Shown here piece after piece: positions 49,082 to 59,895 of a stretch of 64,000 bases of DNA. The DNA comes from Shewanella pealeana ATCC 700345 (lineage in GTDB: Bacteria; Pseudomonadota; Gammaproteobacteria; Enterobacterales; Shewanellaceae). A program made the translations under genes and the position numbers. Positions within the stretch are counted from its first letter, which is position 1. The number at the start of each line of letters is the position of its first letter. The notes beneath the pieces were generated by a model. That model worked only from the letters and a program-made list of their open reading frames with translations, was not told the origin of the DNA and did no database searches. The DNA lies in the NCBI RefSeq assembly GCF_000018285.1, contig NC_009901.1, forward strand, positions 2,851,001-2,915,000, given 5' to 3'.

Positions 49082-49231
49082 TTATCCCATCATTAGTGCT
49101 AAAAATAGCCATAAGAACTTTTTGAACACGATACTGCCTTCGCTGGTTACCCTCAATGTTCCCGACAAACTATGGTAGTCGAGCTTGATTTGATTACCAC
49201 TCAGCTCAAGTGTTTTATATTGTCTAAACAT
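49082..49231 (-). CDS. Very small membrane-anchored protein
   Basis: 49 aa from ATG 49231 (MFRQYKTLELSGNQIKLDYH), ending in a hydrophobic segment FLWLFLALMMG. AAAAGGA lies 11 bases upstream; a TTG at 49237 fits that site better by spacing. The protein shows a short beta-rich part and one C-terminal helix. It is followed by the zinc-ribbon gene. Existence is likely but not certain. Confidence 0.4.
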   Translation of the reverse strand: MFRQYKTLELSGNQIKLDYHSLSGTLRVTSEGSIVFKKFLWLFLALMMG

Positions 49232-49353
49232 ACTCAAAGTAAATCCTTTTAATTTGCATTCCATAAACCTACCAGGCAATTATTAGCCTATCTAAACTGT
49301 AAAAGAAAACAACCTCTAATGATTCACCTTGCTAGTATGTACTTATAGCGCAA

Positions 49354-50466
49354 TCACCAGCCGCTTTCCCAGTCTTTCCATACTGGGTTTAATCCACGCT
49401 CAAGCATTGCGTTAGCAACCACTTGCGGTGAGCGCTCATCGCTGATCTCAAACTGATCCAGCTCGGTGTTAGGTTCAACATAGCCGCCGGGTTGCGTCGA
49501 GCTTCCTGCACTAACATTAGTTACCCCTAGTGTAAATAGGTTATCCCGTAGCTTAGGCGTTTCGCGTGTCGATAGACTAATCTCTAGTTGTTGATTAAAC
49601 AATCTAAAGGCACAGATCATCTGCACTAAGCCTTTATCAGTCAGCTCAACCTTTGGCGTTACCCCACCAGTACAAGGCCTCAACCTTGGAAGCGAAATGC
49701 TATAACGACTGCGCCAATAAGTTTTCTCCATGTAATCTAAATGATGCCCCATTAATAGTGCGTCGAGTCGCCAATCATCTAAGCCGAGTAATACCCCAAG
49801 ACCTATTTTATCGACACCAGCTCTCGCTACCCTATCGGGAGACTCGAGCCGATAACCAAAATCCTTCTTCTTACCTCGGGTATGGTGCTCGCTATACGTC
49901 ACAGGATTATAGGTTTCTTGGTATAGCATCACCGCATCGAGCCCTTCTGCGACTAGCTCTCTATAGTCTTGCTCTTCCAACGGCTGCACCTCCATGGCCA
50001 CATGGCTAAACTGCTCTGTGATCAGTGGTAACACCTGCTTGAAGTATGGCACGCCCACTTTCGACTCATGCTCACCCGATACCAGTAAAATTGAATCGTA
50101 GCCCATGCTCTTAATCGATCGCATCTCGTCTTTGATTTCACTGTCAGTTAAAGTCTTACGCTTGATTTTGTTACTCATGGTGAAGCCACAATAATCACAC
50201 TCATTGGCACAGAGATTTGAAAGATAGAGCGGAATATACATGCCGATACTCGCGCCAAATCGCTGACGAGTTAACGCGACAGCTTGCTGAGCCATCTGCT
50301 CAAGAAATGGCTCAGCCGCCGGTGACAACAGCGCAAGTAAACTATCTACGTCTCCCGATGGTTTCTGCATTGCGCACTCAACATCCGCAGCTGTGCTTGA
50401 ATACAATCTGAGTTTAAGCTCTGAACGAGACAGCTTTTTAAACACATCAACAAAGCTCATAAGCAC
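49354..50466 (-). CDS. thiH: 2-iminoacetate synthase (tyrosine lyase)
   Basis: A radical SAM enzyme that cleaves tyrosine to dehydroglycine for thiazole synthesis. 370 aa. The cluster motif CANECDYC (CxxxCxxC) is at about residue 85. The use of ThiH rather than ThiO is typical of facultative anaerobes. It is the last gene of the thi operon, 21 bp after thiG. Confidence 0.97.
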   Translation of the reverse strand: MLMSFVDVFKKLSRSELKLRLYSSTAADVECAMQKPSGDVDSLLALLSPAAEPFLEQMAQQAVALTRQRFGASIGMYIPLYLSNLCANECDYCGFTMSNKIKRKTLTDSEIKDEMRSIKSMGYDSILLVSGEHESKVGVPYFKQVLPLITEQFSHVAMEVQPLEEQDYRELVAEGLDAVMLYQETYNPVTYSEHHTRGKKKDFGYRLESPDRVARAGVDKIGLGVLLGLDDWRLDALLMGHHLDYMEKTYWRSRYSISLPRLRPCTGGVTPKVELTDKGLVQMICAFRLFNQQLEISLSTRETPKLRDNLFTLGVTNVSAGSSTQPGGYVEPNTELDQFEISDERSPQVVANAMLERGLNPVWKDWESGW

Positions 50467-50487
50467 TCCTTAACAACAAAATAAGTG

Positions 50488-51252
50488 CTAATCATTTAAG
50501 AACCCCGTTAACGGACTGGTATTGTGCGCTTGATGACTCACGGCGCCTAAACCTGCGATATAAGCTTGTCGTCCAGTATTAACAGCTTGAGCAAAACAGC
50601 GCCCCATAGTGACCGGATCGCGACTACTAGCTATGGCGGTATTAACCAGTACGGCATCGGCGCCGAGCTCCATCGCATGTGTTGCCTGAGAAGGTGCGCC
50701 AATTCCCGCATCGACTATCACAGGCACCTTGGCCTGCTCGATAATGATCTTTAAGAAAGGTTCGCTTGCCAGTCCCTGATTTGAGCCAATAGGACTGCCA
50801 AGCGGCATTACCGCTGCACAGCCGACCTCTTCGAGCCTGCGGCACAGCACAGGATCGGCATGAACATAGGGCAAGACCACATAGCCCTGTTCGCATAAAA
50901 TACGCGCCGCCTCCAAGGTTTCAATGGGATCGGGCATCAGGTATTTGGGATCCGGGTGGATCTCAAGCTTTATCCAGTTGGTCCCCAGCATTTCTCGCGA
51001 AAGATGCGCGGCAAACAGCGCTTCTTTAACGTTCCGCGCCCCAGCGGTGTTCGGCAGTAGCTTTACCCCGCTATCGATTAATGGCTTAAGAATATTGTCA
51101 CTGCCAGTATTAAGATCTAGCCTTTTAACCGCTAGAGTCACTAATTGAGACTCAGAAGCCCCTACCGCATCCAACATGGTTTGGGCTGTTGCGAATTTTC
51201 CTGTGCCAGTAAATAGTCGCGATTCAAATTGGTGATCGGCAATCGTTAACAT
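50488..51252 (-). CDS. thiG: Thiazole synthase
   Basis: Forms the thiazole ring from DXP, ThiS-thiocarboxylate and dehydroglycine. I start at the ATG at 51252 ([19 protein letters not shown]), like E. coli ThiG; the frame extends to 51267 but would overlap thiS. 254 aa. The lysine that forms the imine with DXP is in [10 protein letters not shown], and [25 protein letters not shown] is the conserved phosphate-binding region. Confidence 0.97.
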
Positions 51253-51253
51253 T

Positions 51254-51487
51254 TTAGCCTCCCGCAACTACTGAAAAAATCTCAAGCTTATCATCCGCCA
51301 GACAAGACACTGTCTGCCAGCGAACACGAGGCAAGACTTCACCATTTAGCGCTATAGCAATACCTTGAATATCCACGCCTCTCACCTCGGCATACATTTC
51401 AATCACACTTTGCACGCTTGAGTTAATCGCAACTTGCTTGCTCTCATCATTGATACTGATAGCAATGCTGTCATTACCTTTATACAT
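51254..51487 (-). CDS. thiS: Sulfur carrier protein ThiS
   Basis: 77 aa from the ATG at 51487, ubiquitin-like, ending in the Gly-Gly tail (IFSVVAGG) that is adenylated by ThiF and carries sulfur. The frame extends upstream to 51556, but that would be inside thiF. It overlaps the 3' end of thiF by 8 bp and abuts thiG. Confidence 0.93.
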
Positions 51488-52304
51488 ATTCTTTCTCCGT
51501 AGACGGTAACTTGCCGCAGTTTTTTTCGGCACCAGATAGACCTTGAACGTCCCCACAGATCACGCACTCGGGGCTACGCGGTAAACGGGCTTCTCGCCAA
51601 CTAAAGGATTTGCCATCGAAGCGAAACAGCTTACCTACCGTCTGCCTATCTCCTAATAATTGTTGCAGCGCCATTAATGCCTGCATTGACGCTAACGCTG
51701 CGACCATAGGCCCCAAAACACCGACAGTTTGGCAAGTTTGATTCACCGACATATCAGCTGGATACAAACAGTGATAACAACCAGATTGTGGATTATGCTG
51801 TTGATTGATATTGAGCAGCTGTCCCTGAAAATTTGCCGCCGATGCCGACACCAAAGGGGTACGGCTCTCGATCGCAAACCTATTGACTCGCTGTCGGGTT
51901 TCGAAGTTGTCAGTGCAGTCGAGTAGCTGAGCATAGGGCTCATCAAGTGTTAACACCTGACTGATATTGTCTTGAGTTAAATGCTCACTCACCGCGATAA
52001 GCTGAGTTTGAGTGTAGGCACGGCTGAGTTTATCCTTGGCCACCAGCGCTTTATTGTTACCGATATCGCTATCGTCAAATAGCAATTGTCTGGGTAAATT
52101 TGACAGCTCTACCCTATCTCCATCAACAAGAGTGATATGACCCACACCAGCGGCGGCTAGCTGCTGAGCAACTAGATTGCCCAAGCCACCAACGCCGATG
52201 ATAACAACATGAGACTTGGAAATGGCAATCTGACCAGCCTCGCCAACTTCAGGCAATAACACCTGACGCGAGTATCGTAAAAAATCACTATCAGTGAGTG
52301 ACAT
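51480..52304 (-). CDS. thiF: ThiS adenylyltransferase
   Basis: E1-like enzyme activating the ThiS C-terminus. 274 aa from the ATG at 52304 (MSLTDSDFLRYSRQVLLPEVG); the frame continues to 52316, overlapping thiDE. ATP-binding GVGGLGNLVAQQLAAAGVG and the zinc cysteines in GCYHCLYP and CVICGD are visible. Confidence 0.95.
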   Translation of the reverse strand: MSLTDSDFLRYSRQVLLPEVGEAGQIAISKSHVVIIGVGGLGNLVAQQLAAAGVGHITLVDGDRVELSNLPRQLLFDDSDIGNNKALVAKDKLSRAYTQTQLIAVSEHLTQDNISQVLTLDEPYAQLLDCTDNFETRQRVNRFAIESRTPLVSASAANFQGQLLNINQQHNPQSGCYHCLYPADMSVNQTCQTVGVLGPMVAALASMQALMALQQLLGDRQTVGKLFRFDGKSFSWREARLPRSPECVICGDVQGLSGAEKNCGKLPSTEKEYV

Positions 52305-52305
52305 A

Positions 52306-53898
52306 CTATTTCTCATCAGCCCATGCCCTATTCAGAGCCGTAAACGCCGCAGTGGGATCATCGGCCTCAGTCAAAGCTCGCACCACTGCGATGTCATCCA
52401 CACCCGTTGCTTTAACACTTCTAAGGCGCGCTGCATCTATGCCGCCAATTGCGACGATTGGCAGCTCGCCTTTCATCAAAGAAACATAGCGGCTCAGTTT
52501 TTCTAGCCCCTGAGGCAAAGATGGCATCTGCTTGGTGGTGGTGGGAAATATATGCCCAAATGCGATATATGATGGCTGATGTTGCTTTGCCAACAAAATT
52601 TCGAAATAGCTATGACTCGACAACCCAAGTGCAATGTCAGCTTCACGTAGCTGCTTTAAATTACTGTCGAGCAAGTCTTCCTGACCAAGGTGAACCCCGT
52701 AAGCTTGATGTTTAATGGCAAGCTGCCAGTGATCGTTAATGAACACTCGTGATTGATAGTCACGACCTAGAGCAATGGCTTTGATTATCTGCGCTTCAAG
52801 GGTTGGCGAACTTGCATCCTTAACTCGCAGCTGAATTGTTTTAGCCCCCGCTTTTAACAAGATTTGTAGCAATTCAACATCAGCAACTACAGGATATAAT
52901 CCCAAGGTGCCATCAATCTGCTTAAAGTCGCCTCGCTGATTATTCATCAACTCCCAAGCAGCAAGCGACATAGGTTCGGTATCGCTTGCTGTGATAACTT
53001 TGATATAGGGAAATTGCTGTAAGTCTTTTGGCCATGCCGTTCTTGCCAAGCATCCAGGTCCACTGCCCGGCTGATAGCTGGCGATCAGTCCTGCATTCAC
53101 ATAGGCCTTTGCCACAACAATCGCATCATTGAGCACAAAGCCATGGGCCATTACAGATGCAATTGCCGATGACAAGGTGCAGCCTGTACCATGACTATTT
53201 TGGCTATTGACTCGATGACTTGATAACCAAAAACTCTGCCACTGATGCTTATCAGATATTCCTTCAACATCAGTACAAACGAGTAAATCATTAGCCTGAT
53301 GCTGACACCAGGCTGGACCAAGATCGCCACCTTTGGCTAGCACCGAAGTGCTTAACTGTTCTGATAGCTGTTTGGCTGCCGAGATACATGCATCAACACT
53401 CTCAAGCTCTGTTGCAGCCAGAATGGCTAACTCACTCACATTAGGCGTGATTAATGTGAGTAATCCTTTAAACGGCGTAAAATCAAGCCTTCCGCCATTT
53501 GCCAGTGCATCACCGCAGGTAGCCACCATCACAGGGTCTAAAATAATAGGCACTACAATGCCAGATTGACGCCAACTAGCTTGCTGCTTAGCTAACCATT
53601 TGGCTAGATAATCAATTTGAGCCTGCTCGGCCAGCAAGCCAATTTTAATGGCTGCTGGCGGTAGGTCGCTAACTAAGGTGTCTAGCTGAGACTTCAACAT
53701 TTGACTTGATACAGACTCAACCAATGCCACAGTTACAGAGCTCTGTGCTGTCACCGCAGTGATAACGCTGCAGGCGTGGGCATCAAGATCTGACATTGTT
53801 GCCAGATCCGCTTGAATGCCTGCACCGCCGCCACTATCAGAGCCCGCTATCGTCCATACAACAGGAAGCCTAACAGGCAATGTATGTGCGTTTGCCAT
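52306..53898 (-). CDS. thiDE: Bifunctional HMP kinase / thiamine-phosphate synthase (ThiD-ThiE fusion)
   Basis: 530 aa. Residues 1-270 are ThiD, phosphorylating HMP and HMP-P (TIAGSDSGGGAGIQADL and GTGCTLSSAIAS). Residues about 320-530 are ThiE, joining HMP-PP and thiazole phosphate (VFINDHWQLAIKHQAYGVHLGQEDL, AFGHIFPTTTKQM). The two domains are separated by a linker of about 50 residues. Fused thiDE genes are known in several gammaproteobacteria, and in E. coli the two are separate. It starts 2 bp after thiC. Confidence 0.96.
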   Translation of the reverse strand: MANAHTLPVRLPVVWTIAGSDSGGGAGIQADLATMSDLDAHACSVITAVTAQSSVTVALVESVSSQMLKSQLDTLVSDLPPAAIKIGLLAEQAQIDYLAKWLAKQQASWRQSGIVVPIILDPVMVATCGDALANGGRLDFTPFKGLLTLITPNVSELAILAATELESVDACISAAKQLSEQLSTSVLAKGGDLGPAWCQHQANDLLVCTDVEGISDKHQWQSFWLSSHRVNSQNSHGTGCTLSSAIASVMAHGFVLNDAIVVAKAYVNAGLIASYQPGSGPGCLARTAWPKDLQQFPYIKVITASDTEPMSLAAWELMNNQRGDFKQIDGTLGLYPVVADVELLQILLKAGAKTIQLRVKDASSPTLEAQIIKAIALGRDYQSRVFINDHWQLAIKHQAYGVHLGQEDLLDSNLKQLREADIALGLSSHSYFEILLAKQHQPSYIAFGHIFPTTTKQMPSLPQGLEKLSRYVSLMKGELPIVAIGGIDAARLRSVKATGVDDIAVVRALTEADDPTAAFTALNRAWADEK

Positions 53899-53900
53899 GA

Positions 53901-55919
<2,019 letters not shown>

Positions 55920-56056
55920 TTATAAGAAATGAAGTTGCTTGCCAGGAGAAAATGAGAATGTGAAAAGTTGAACATATAACTAGCGGTAAATTCTAGTTAC
56001 ACGTAACCACCGAAATACTGCTTTTGGCGCTTATTTAAAAGCCATGTTATGCAGTA

Positions 56057-56141
56057 GTTTCGCTTGTTTCCTTCGCAGGTTCTAGCCTGATCAGGTTCAA
56101 CGGATCCCGAATTAACGGTCTCAGCCATATGGCACTCCGAC
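56057..56141 (-). promoter_or_regulatory. TPP (thi-box) riboswitch
   Basis: On the minus strand the sequence holds GGAGTGCC, CTGAGA, GATCC, TTGAACCTGAT, then GAACCTGCG and AAGGAA, the conserved core of the TPP aptamer. It lies about 150 bp upstream of the thiC start, so expression of the whole thi operon should respond to TPP. Confidence 0.95.
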
Positions 56142-56379
56142 AAGATGAGCTGGCAGTATAGACTCATAGATAGGTTCGATACAAGAGCTTAAAAAGTAAT
56201 TAGACCAGAAGTTAACAACACACAGCCAAACCATTAATCCACTGAAATATAAGCACAAATACCAGCGAAAGACTAAAAGCCAATCACAACTATGAATTTT
56301 TATCACTTCTTTTATAATTTATTTTATGACTTCTTTTATAAGTATCCAGACCATCCATGCCATTTTCTTCACTTAATAT

Positions 56380-57291
56380 TTAGCGCTGTTTACCGACCAT
56401 TCGCTTGTTTAATCTTGCGGCTATCGCATCGTTAATCGCTTTTTTAACCTTATCTCCTCCACAATTAAATGGAAAACCGATCGTCTCAGCATAAGGGTTA
56501 ATTTGATCACCAATTTTGACAATACGATAACAAGTATCCCCCTTCCTAATGATGCGATTAGGGTCGAGTACATGGTCAGTTGTGGCCACCTTGCTATATG
56601 TATCAACCTCAGGAAAAACTAGCTCCTGCATGTCGCCGTCCATCTCACTAAGGGAGCGCTGCTGGGTATATTTTGCAGCACGCTCTATGACCAGCGAGTC
56701 GAGTTGACTGGCTCTTTGCTTTGCTAAATAAGACTGAGTAAACCGGTTCACGCTTGACGTACGACTCTTACTTTTAGCTGTTGTATTTAGAGACGCTTGA
56801 AGAGATATGTCAGAAGTTGCGGGCTCAGATAACGCAGCTTTTGGGGGCTTTGCTTGATCATTTAACCCACTCGTTGGTGCGTTAACAAGTGCTGATATTG
56901 ATGATGGATTGGCTGTAGAAACTTGCTCGAGTGTCACTTGATTTACTATCGATGCTTCTAATTCAGGCACTTTTTGAGGAGCATGATAGAGATAGGATTG
57001 AATTTTTGGAGCAGAAACTTTTTTTATTAAAGGTGCCGATCTAATCCATAAATCATCAATCGCAGCAATAGCTATGATGTGCAGTAATAATACACAAAGG
57101 GTTATTGTTAAACCTTTGAATTGTCTTTGGTCATTTTTCTCAGTTAATAAGCTTGAGTTGATCCTAAACTCACTATCAGGGCAAACAAAATTTAACTTGG
57201 TGTCAGGCTCATCAAGTTTGTCTACTGTAACGATCTCCTCACCATAGACCCTTTGCTTAAGTCTTACCTCCCGCCGTCCTGCATATCTCAA
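56380..57291 (-). CDS. Membrane-anchored protein of unknown function with TonB-like layout
   Basis: 303 aa from a TTG at 57291; the true start is uncertain. About 60 hydrophilic residues precede a single membrane helix (LTITLCVLLLHIIAIAAID, about 60-78). A long Ser/Ala/Pro-rich linker leads to a globular C-terminal domain with two cysteines (GDTCYRIVKIGDQ and FPFNCGG) that could pair in the periplasm. The plan resembles TonB or TolA: short cytoplasmic part, anchor, extended stalk, C-terminal domain. I recognise no family. Confidence 0.6.
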   Translation of the reverse strand: MRYAGRREVRLKQRVYGEEIVTVDKLDEPDTKLNFVCPDSEFRINSSLLTEKNDQRQFKGLTITLCVLLLHIIAIAAIDDLWIRSAPLIKKVSAPKIQSYLYHAPQKVPELEASIVNQVTLEQVSTANPSSISALVNAPTSGLNDQAKPPKAALSEPATSDISLQASLNTTAKSKSRTSSVNRFTQSYLAKQRASQLDSLVIERAAKYTQQRSLSEMDGDMQELVFPEVDTYSKVATTDHVLDPNRIIRKGDTCYRIVKIGDQINPYAETIGFPFNCGGDKVKKAINDAIAARLNKRMVGKQR

Positions 57292-57588
57292 TGACTTAAT
57301 CCCTTTTAAGCACTCTTCCTATAATGGCATCAATCTAGAGCAACAACCTTTTACCTTAGTTCAACATTTTTTAGCTGCTGGCTTTTTCACTCCACAATGC
57401 TGCAACCTCAAACAACTCTTAACCATTTCTTAATACTACTAGGCTACTGTTTCAGGGTTACATGCAAAATAAATTTGAAACTAGACGACAAAAAACTTAG
57501 CTTACACGTGTTCGCTTAAACTCTAGCTTTTCCAATGAAAGATGTTACACTGCCCCTAATTGTGGTCAAACCAGAAGTCTTTTATACG

Positions 57589-58284
57589 ATGGCAGTAGAA
57601 CAAGCGACAGCTTCAGACAATCAAGGTTCTCATCCTACAGCTAAGAAAATAACAGTGGCTAGCTACTGTGCTAGAGAAGAGCTGGCAAACAGTATAAGCC
57701 ATGGTATCGGTGTCATTGTCGGTATTGTCGGGCTTATTCTGTGTTTACTAAAGGGCTTTGATCACTTAAGTTTTGTTCAGTTAACGGGTGTGGTTGTTTA
57801 CTGCAGTAGTATTATTTTGCTTTTTCTGTGCTCGACCTTATATCACAGCGCGACATCACCAATGACCAAACATAGGCTAAAAATTGCCGACCACTGCGCT
57901 ATCTATCTGTTGATCGCAGGTACCTATACACCGCTGATGCTTATCACGTTAACCAGCAGCGAAGCCGATTGGATTCTGATTGCTATCTGGTCACTGGCAA
58001 TTGGTGGAGTATTATTTAAAACTCTATTTATTGGACGTTTTAAGGCCTTCAGTCTGGTGCTGTATCTGGTGATGGGCTGGCTTTGTGTAACTGTGATGCA
58101 AGACTTAATTGCTAACATGTCAGATCTTGGCTTTAATCTGTTAATTGCAGGCGGATTATTTTATAGCTTAGGGGTTATTTTTTATGTCGCTAAACGTATC
58201 CCTTTTAATCATGCTATTTGGCACCTATTTGTATTAGGCGGCGCAGTTTGTCACTTTCTGTGTATCTATCTAACAGTGATTTAA
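57589..58284 (+). CDS. Hemolysin III (TrhA/YqfA) family membrane protein
   Basis: PAQR superfamily protein with about seven helices. 231 aa from the ATG at 57589 (MAVEQATASDNQGSHPTAKK); the frame opens at 57535 with a longer, probably non-native start. Family features: EELANSISHGIG at the first helix, LYHSATSPMTKH, DHCAIYLLIAGTYTP and HAIWHLFVLGGAVCH near the C-terminus, with conserved Ser, Asp and His that bind a metal in the family. E. coli TrhA affects membrane energetics. The role here is unknown. Confidence 0.88.
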   Translation: MAVEQATASDNQGSHPTAKKITVASYCAREELANSISHGIGVIVGIVGLILCLLKGFDHLSFVQLTGVVVYCSSIILLFLCSTLYHSATSPMTKHRLKIADHCAIYLLIAGTYTPLMLITLTSSEADWILIAIWSLAIGGVLFKTLFIGRFKAFSLVLYLVMGWLCVTVMQDLIANMSDLGFNLLIAGGLFYSLGVIFYVAKRIPFNHAIWHLFVLGGAVCHFLCIYLTVI

Positions 58285-58343
58285 TTATTCTGTAATCAAG
58301 GATTACGTGCACTCTTTGCTCAATAGTTACTATTAAAGTGAGC

Positions 58344-58859
58344 TCACTGACAAAATGCTTGAAATGCTTCAGTGAGTCGCTCGGCCTCATCTTGCTTATT
58401 GGCCTGCTTAAACAGCTCAATAATACACTCAATTGTGCACAATCCGCCCTCTATTTGATTACGCCGCAAACTAAACTGCGACTCAGGGGTATGCTTTAAT
58501 GAAAAGGTCTTCGCCGCTTTCAAGTAAGGGCTTTGGCGCAGCATCTTGCGCGCTTCTTGCCAGGTCGCATCTAAAATCACTAAAGTTTTCGGCAGTGACT
58601 GAAATTCATGCTCTCTATGAGTCGGCTCTTGTGTTTGGCACATATTCTGTTCAGAGCTCTCGTCAGTTTCGTCAGTGTCATCTTCTGGAAATAACAGCGC
58701 AGTCTCAGGTTCTTGCAGCTTAGCTAACAGCTCTGCAGAAGGCGCGACACGTGACCACATTACCCGCTGGCAATCTTTGGGAAACAGTTTAAGAGCTAGG
58801 TTGCCAGTATTCGTCGGACGGGTAGCTTCACGTTCATGGGTTAATAATATGACTTGCAC
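58344..58859 (-). CDS. DTW-domain protein, short form (tRNA acp3U transferase family)
   Basis: 171 aa, GTG start with an in-frame stop four codons upstream, so no longer protein is possible in this frame. The DTW motif is VILDATWQEARKML, and the end matches the family (GLCTIECIIELFKQANKQDEA). E. coli TapT of this family adds an aminocarboxypropyl group to U47 of tRNA using SAM. TapT has an N-terminal cysteine-rich zinc segment, which this protein lacks, so it belongs to another branch and may have a different substrate. Confidence 0.75.
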   Translation of the reverse strand: MQVILLTHEREATRPTNTGNLALKLFPKDCQRVMWSRVAPSAELLAKLQEPETALLFPEDDTDETDESSEQNMCQTQEPTHREHEFQSLPKTLVILDATWQEARKMLRQSPYLKAAKTFSLKHTPESQFSLRRNQIEGGLCTIECIIELFKQANKQDEAERLTEAFQAFCQ

Positions 58860-59020
58860 AGAACAGACTCACAATTTAATAACCGCAAGAGTATATACCG
58901 AAACACGTTAAAGATAACGTCGCTAGCGGAGTAAACTGATGCAAAAGGCGCCCGATACTGCTCGAAATGGGCTTAAAGTAAAAGATCCACCTTCTGAAAA
59001 AGATGGTTTAGGCTTAAAGC

Positions 59021-59056
59021 AAAAAAGCGCCCCTCAGGTAAGGGACGCTTTTTTTT
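59021..59056. terminator. Terminator downstream of def
   Basis: AAAAAAGCG C CCCT, loop, AGGG A CGCTTTTTT, with A and T tracts on both sides. It stops def on the minus strand and possibly the opposite strand. Confidence 0.8.
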
Positions 59057-59136
59057 GAACCATTAACGACATCTATCACCGACAAGCTTTATGTCGAGAA
59101 CTAGATGCTAAAGATTAGATGTTAATAATTGAGAAT

Positions 59137-59628
59137 CTATCTGTACTTCTTTACTTTCTTTAGGGCAACCTGCTGCTTTAGCATAGAAAGATGGTCAGTA
59201 AACACCACACCATTAAGGTGATCCATTTCATGCTGCAACACAATGGCTAAGAATTCATCGGTATCGATTTCAAATGCTTTACCTTGACGATCTAAAGCGC
59301 TTACCTTAACGCCTTCATGACGATTTACCTTAGCGCGATACCCAGGAATCGATAAACAGCCCTCTTCACCTTGGTATTCACCACGAGATTCTACTATCTC
59401 AGGGTTAATCAATACCATTGGCTGATCACGCTCCTCAGAGAGATCGATGACCAAGATAGCATGCAAGCTACCAACTTGAGTTGCAGCCAACCCAATGCCA
59501 TCGTCGGTGTCATACATAGTCTCAATCAAATCATCGATAAAGCCTTGTACAGACTCAATATCTGTTACCGGAACCGCTTTACGCTTAAGGCGCTCATCGG
59601 GGATCGTTAAAATGTCTAACACTGCCAT
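59137..59628 (-). CDS. def: Peptide deformylase
   Basis: Removes the N-formyl group from nascent proteins. 163 aa with the three family motifs: GIGLAATQVG, EGCLSIPG and QHEMDHLNGVVF (the metal-binding HEMDH). It is a lone gene, not next to fmt, so it is likely a second deformylase in the genome. Confidence 0.95.
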   Translation of the reverse strand: MAVLDILTIPDERLKRKAVPVTDIESVQGFIDDLIETMYDTDDGIGLAATQVGSLHAILVIDLSEERDQPMVLINPEIVESRGEYQGEEGCLSIPGYRAKVNRHEGVKVSALDRQGKAFEIDTDEFLAIVLQHEMDHLNGVVFTDHLSMLKQQVALKKVKKYR

Positions 59629-59895
59629 ATTATTATCACACTAGAAGTAAACTCAAAAATTCGCGCTATTATGACCGAATCAAGCGCAAAGGCAACTCCA
59701 GTAAGGATTTAAGTTAATTTTCTACCTCTATTTACTCTACGGCTTATTACACACCTAACCGAGCTAGCCTAAAACCCGCCCAATACTGGCTTGTTATCTA
59801 CTGAACCAACCAGCTTCTATTTTGCACAATAACCTCCACTTTTTTGCAACATGTGGTAGCATGACTCAAAATGTATAAAATATACGGATAATAAT

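Noticed and set aside
49653..50009. 118-aa plus-strand frame inside thiH
   Set aside because: It is antisense to thiH, which is conserved throughout.
58939..59058. 39-aa plus-strand frame with a GGAG upstream
   Set aside because: Its last third is the terminator hairpin of def and the peptide ends in the T tract. Chance is more likely than a gene.
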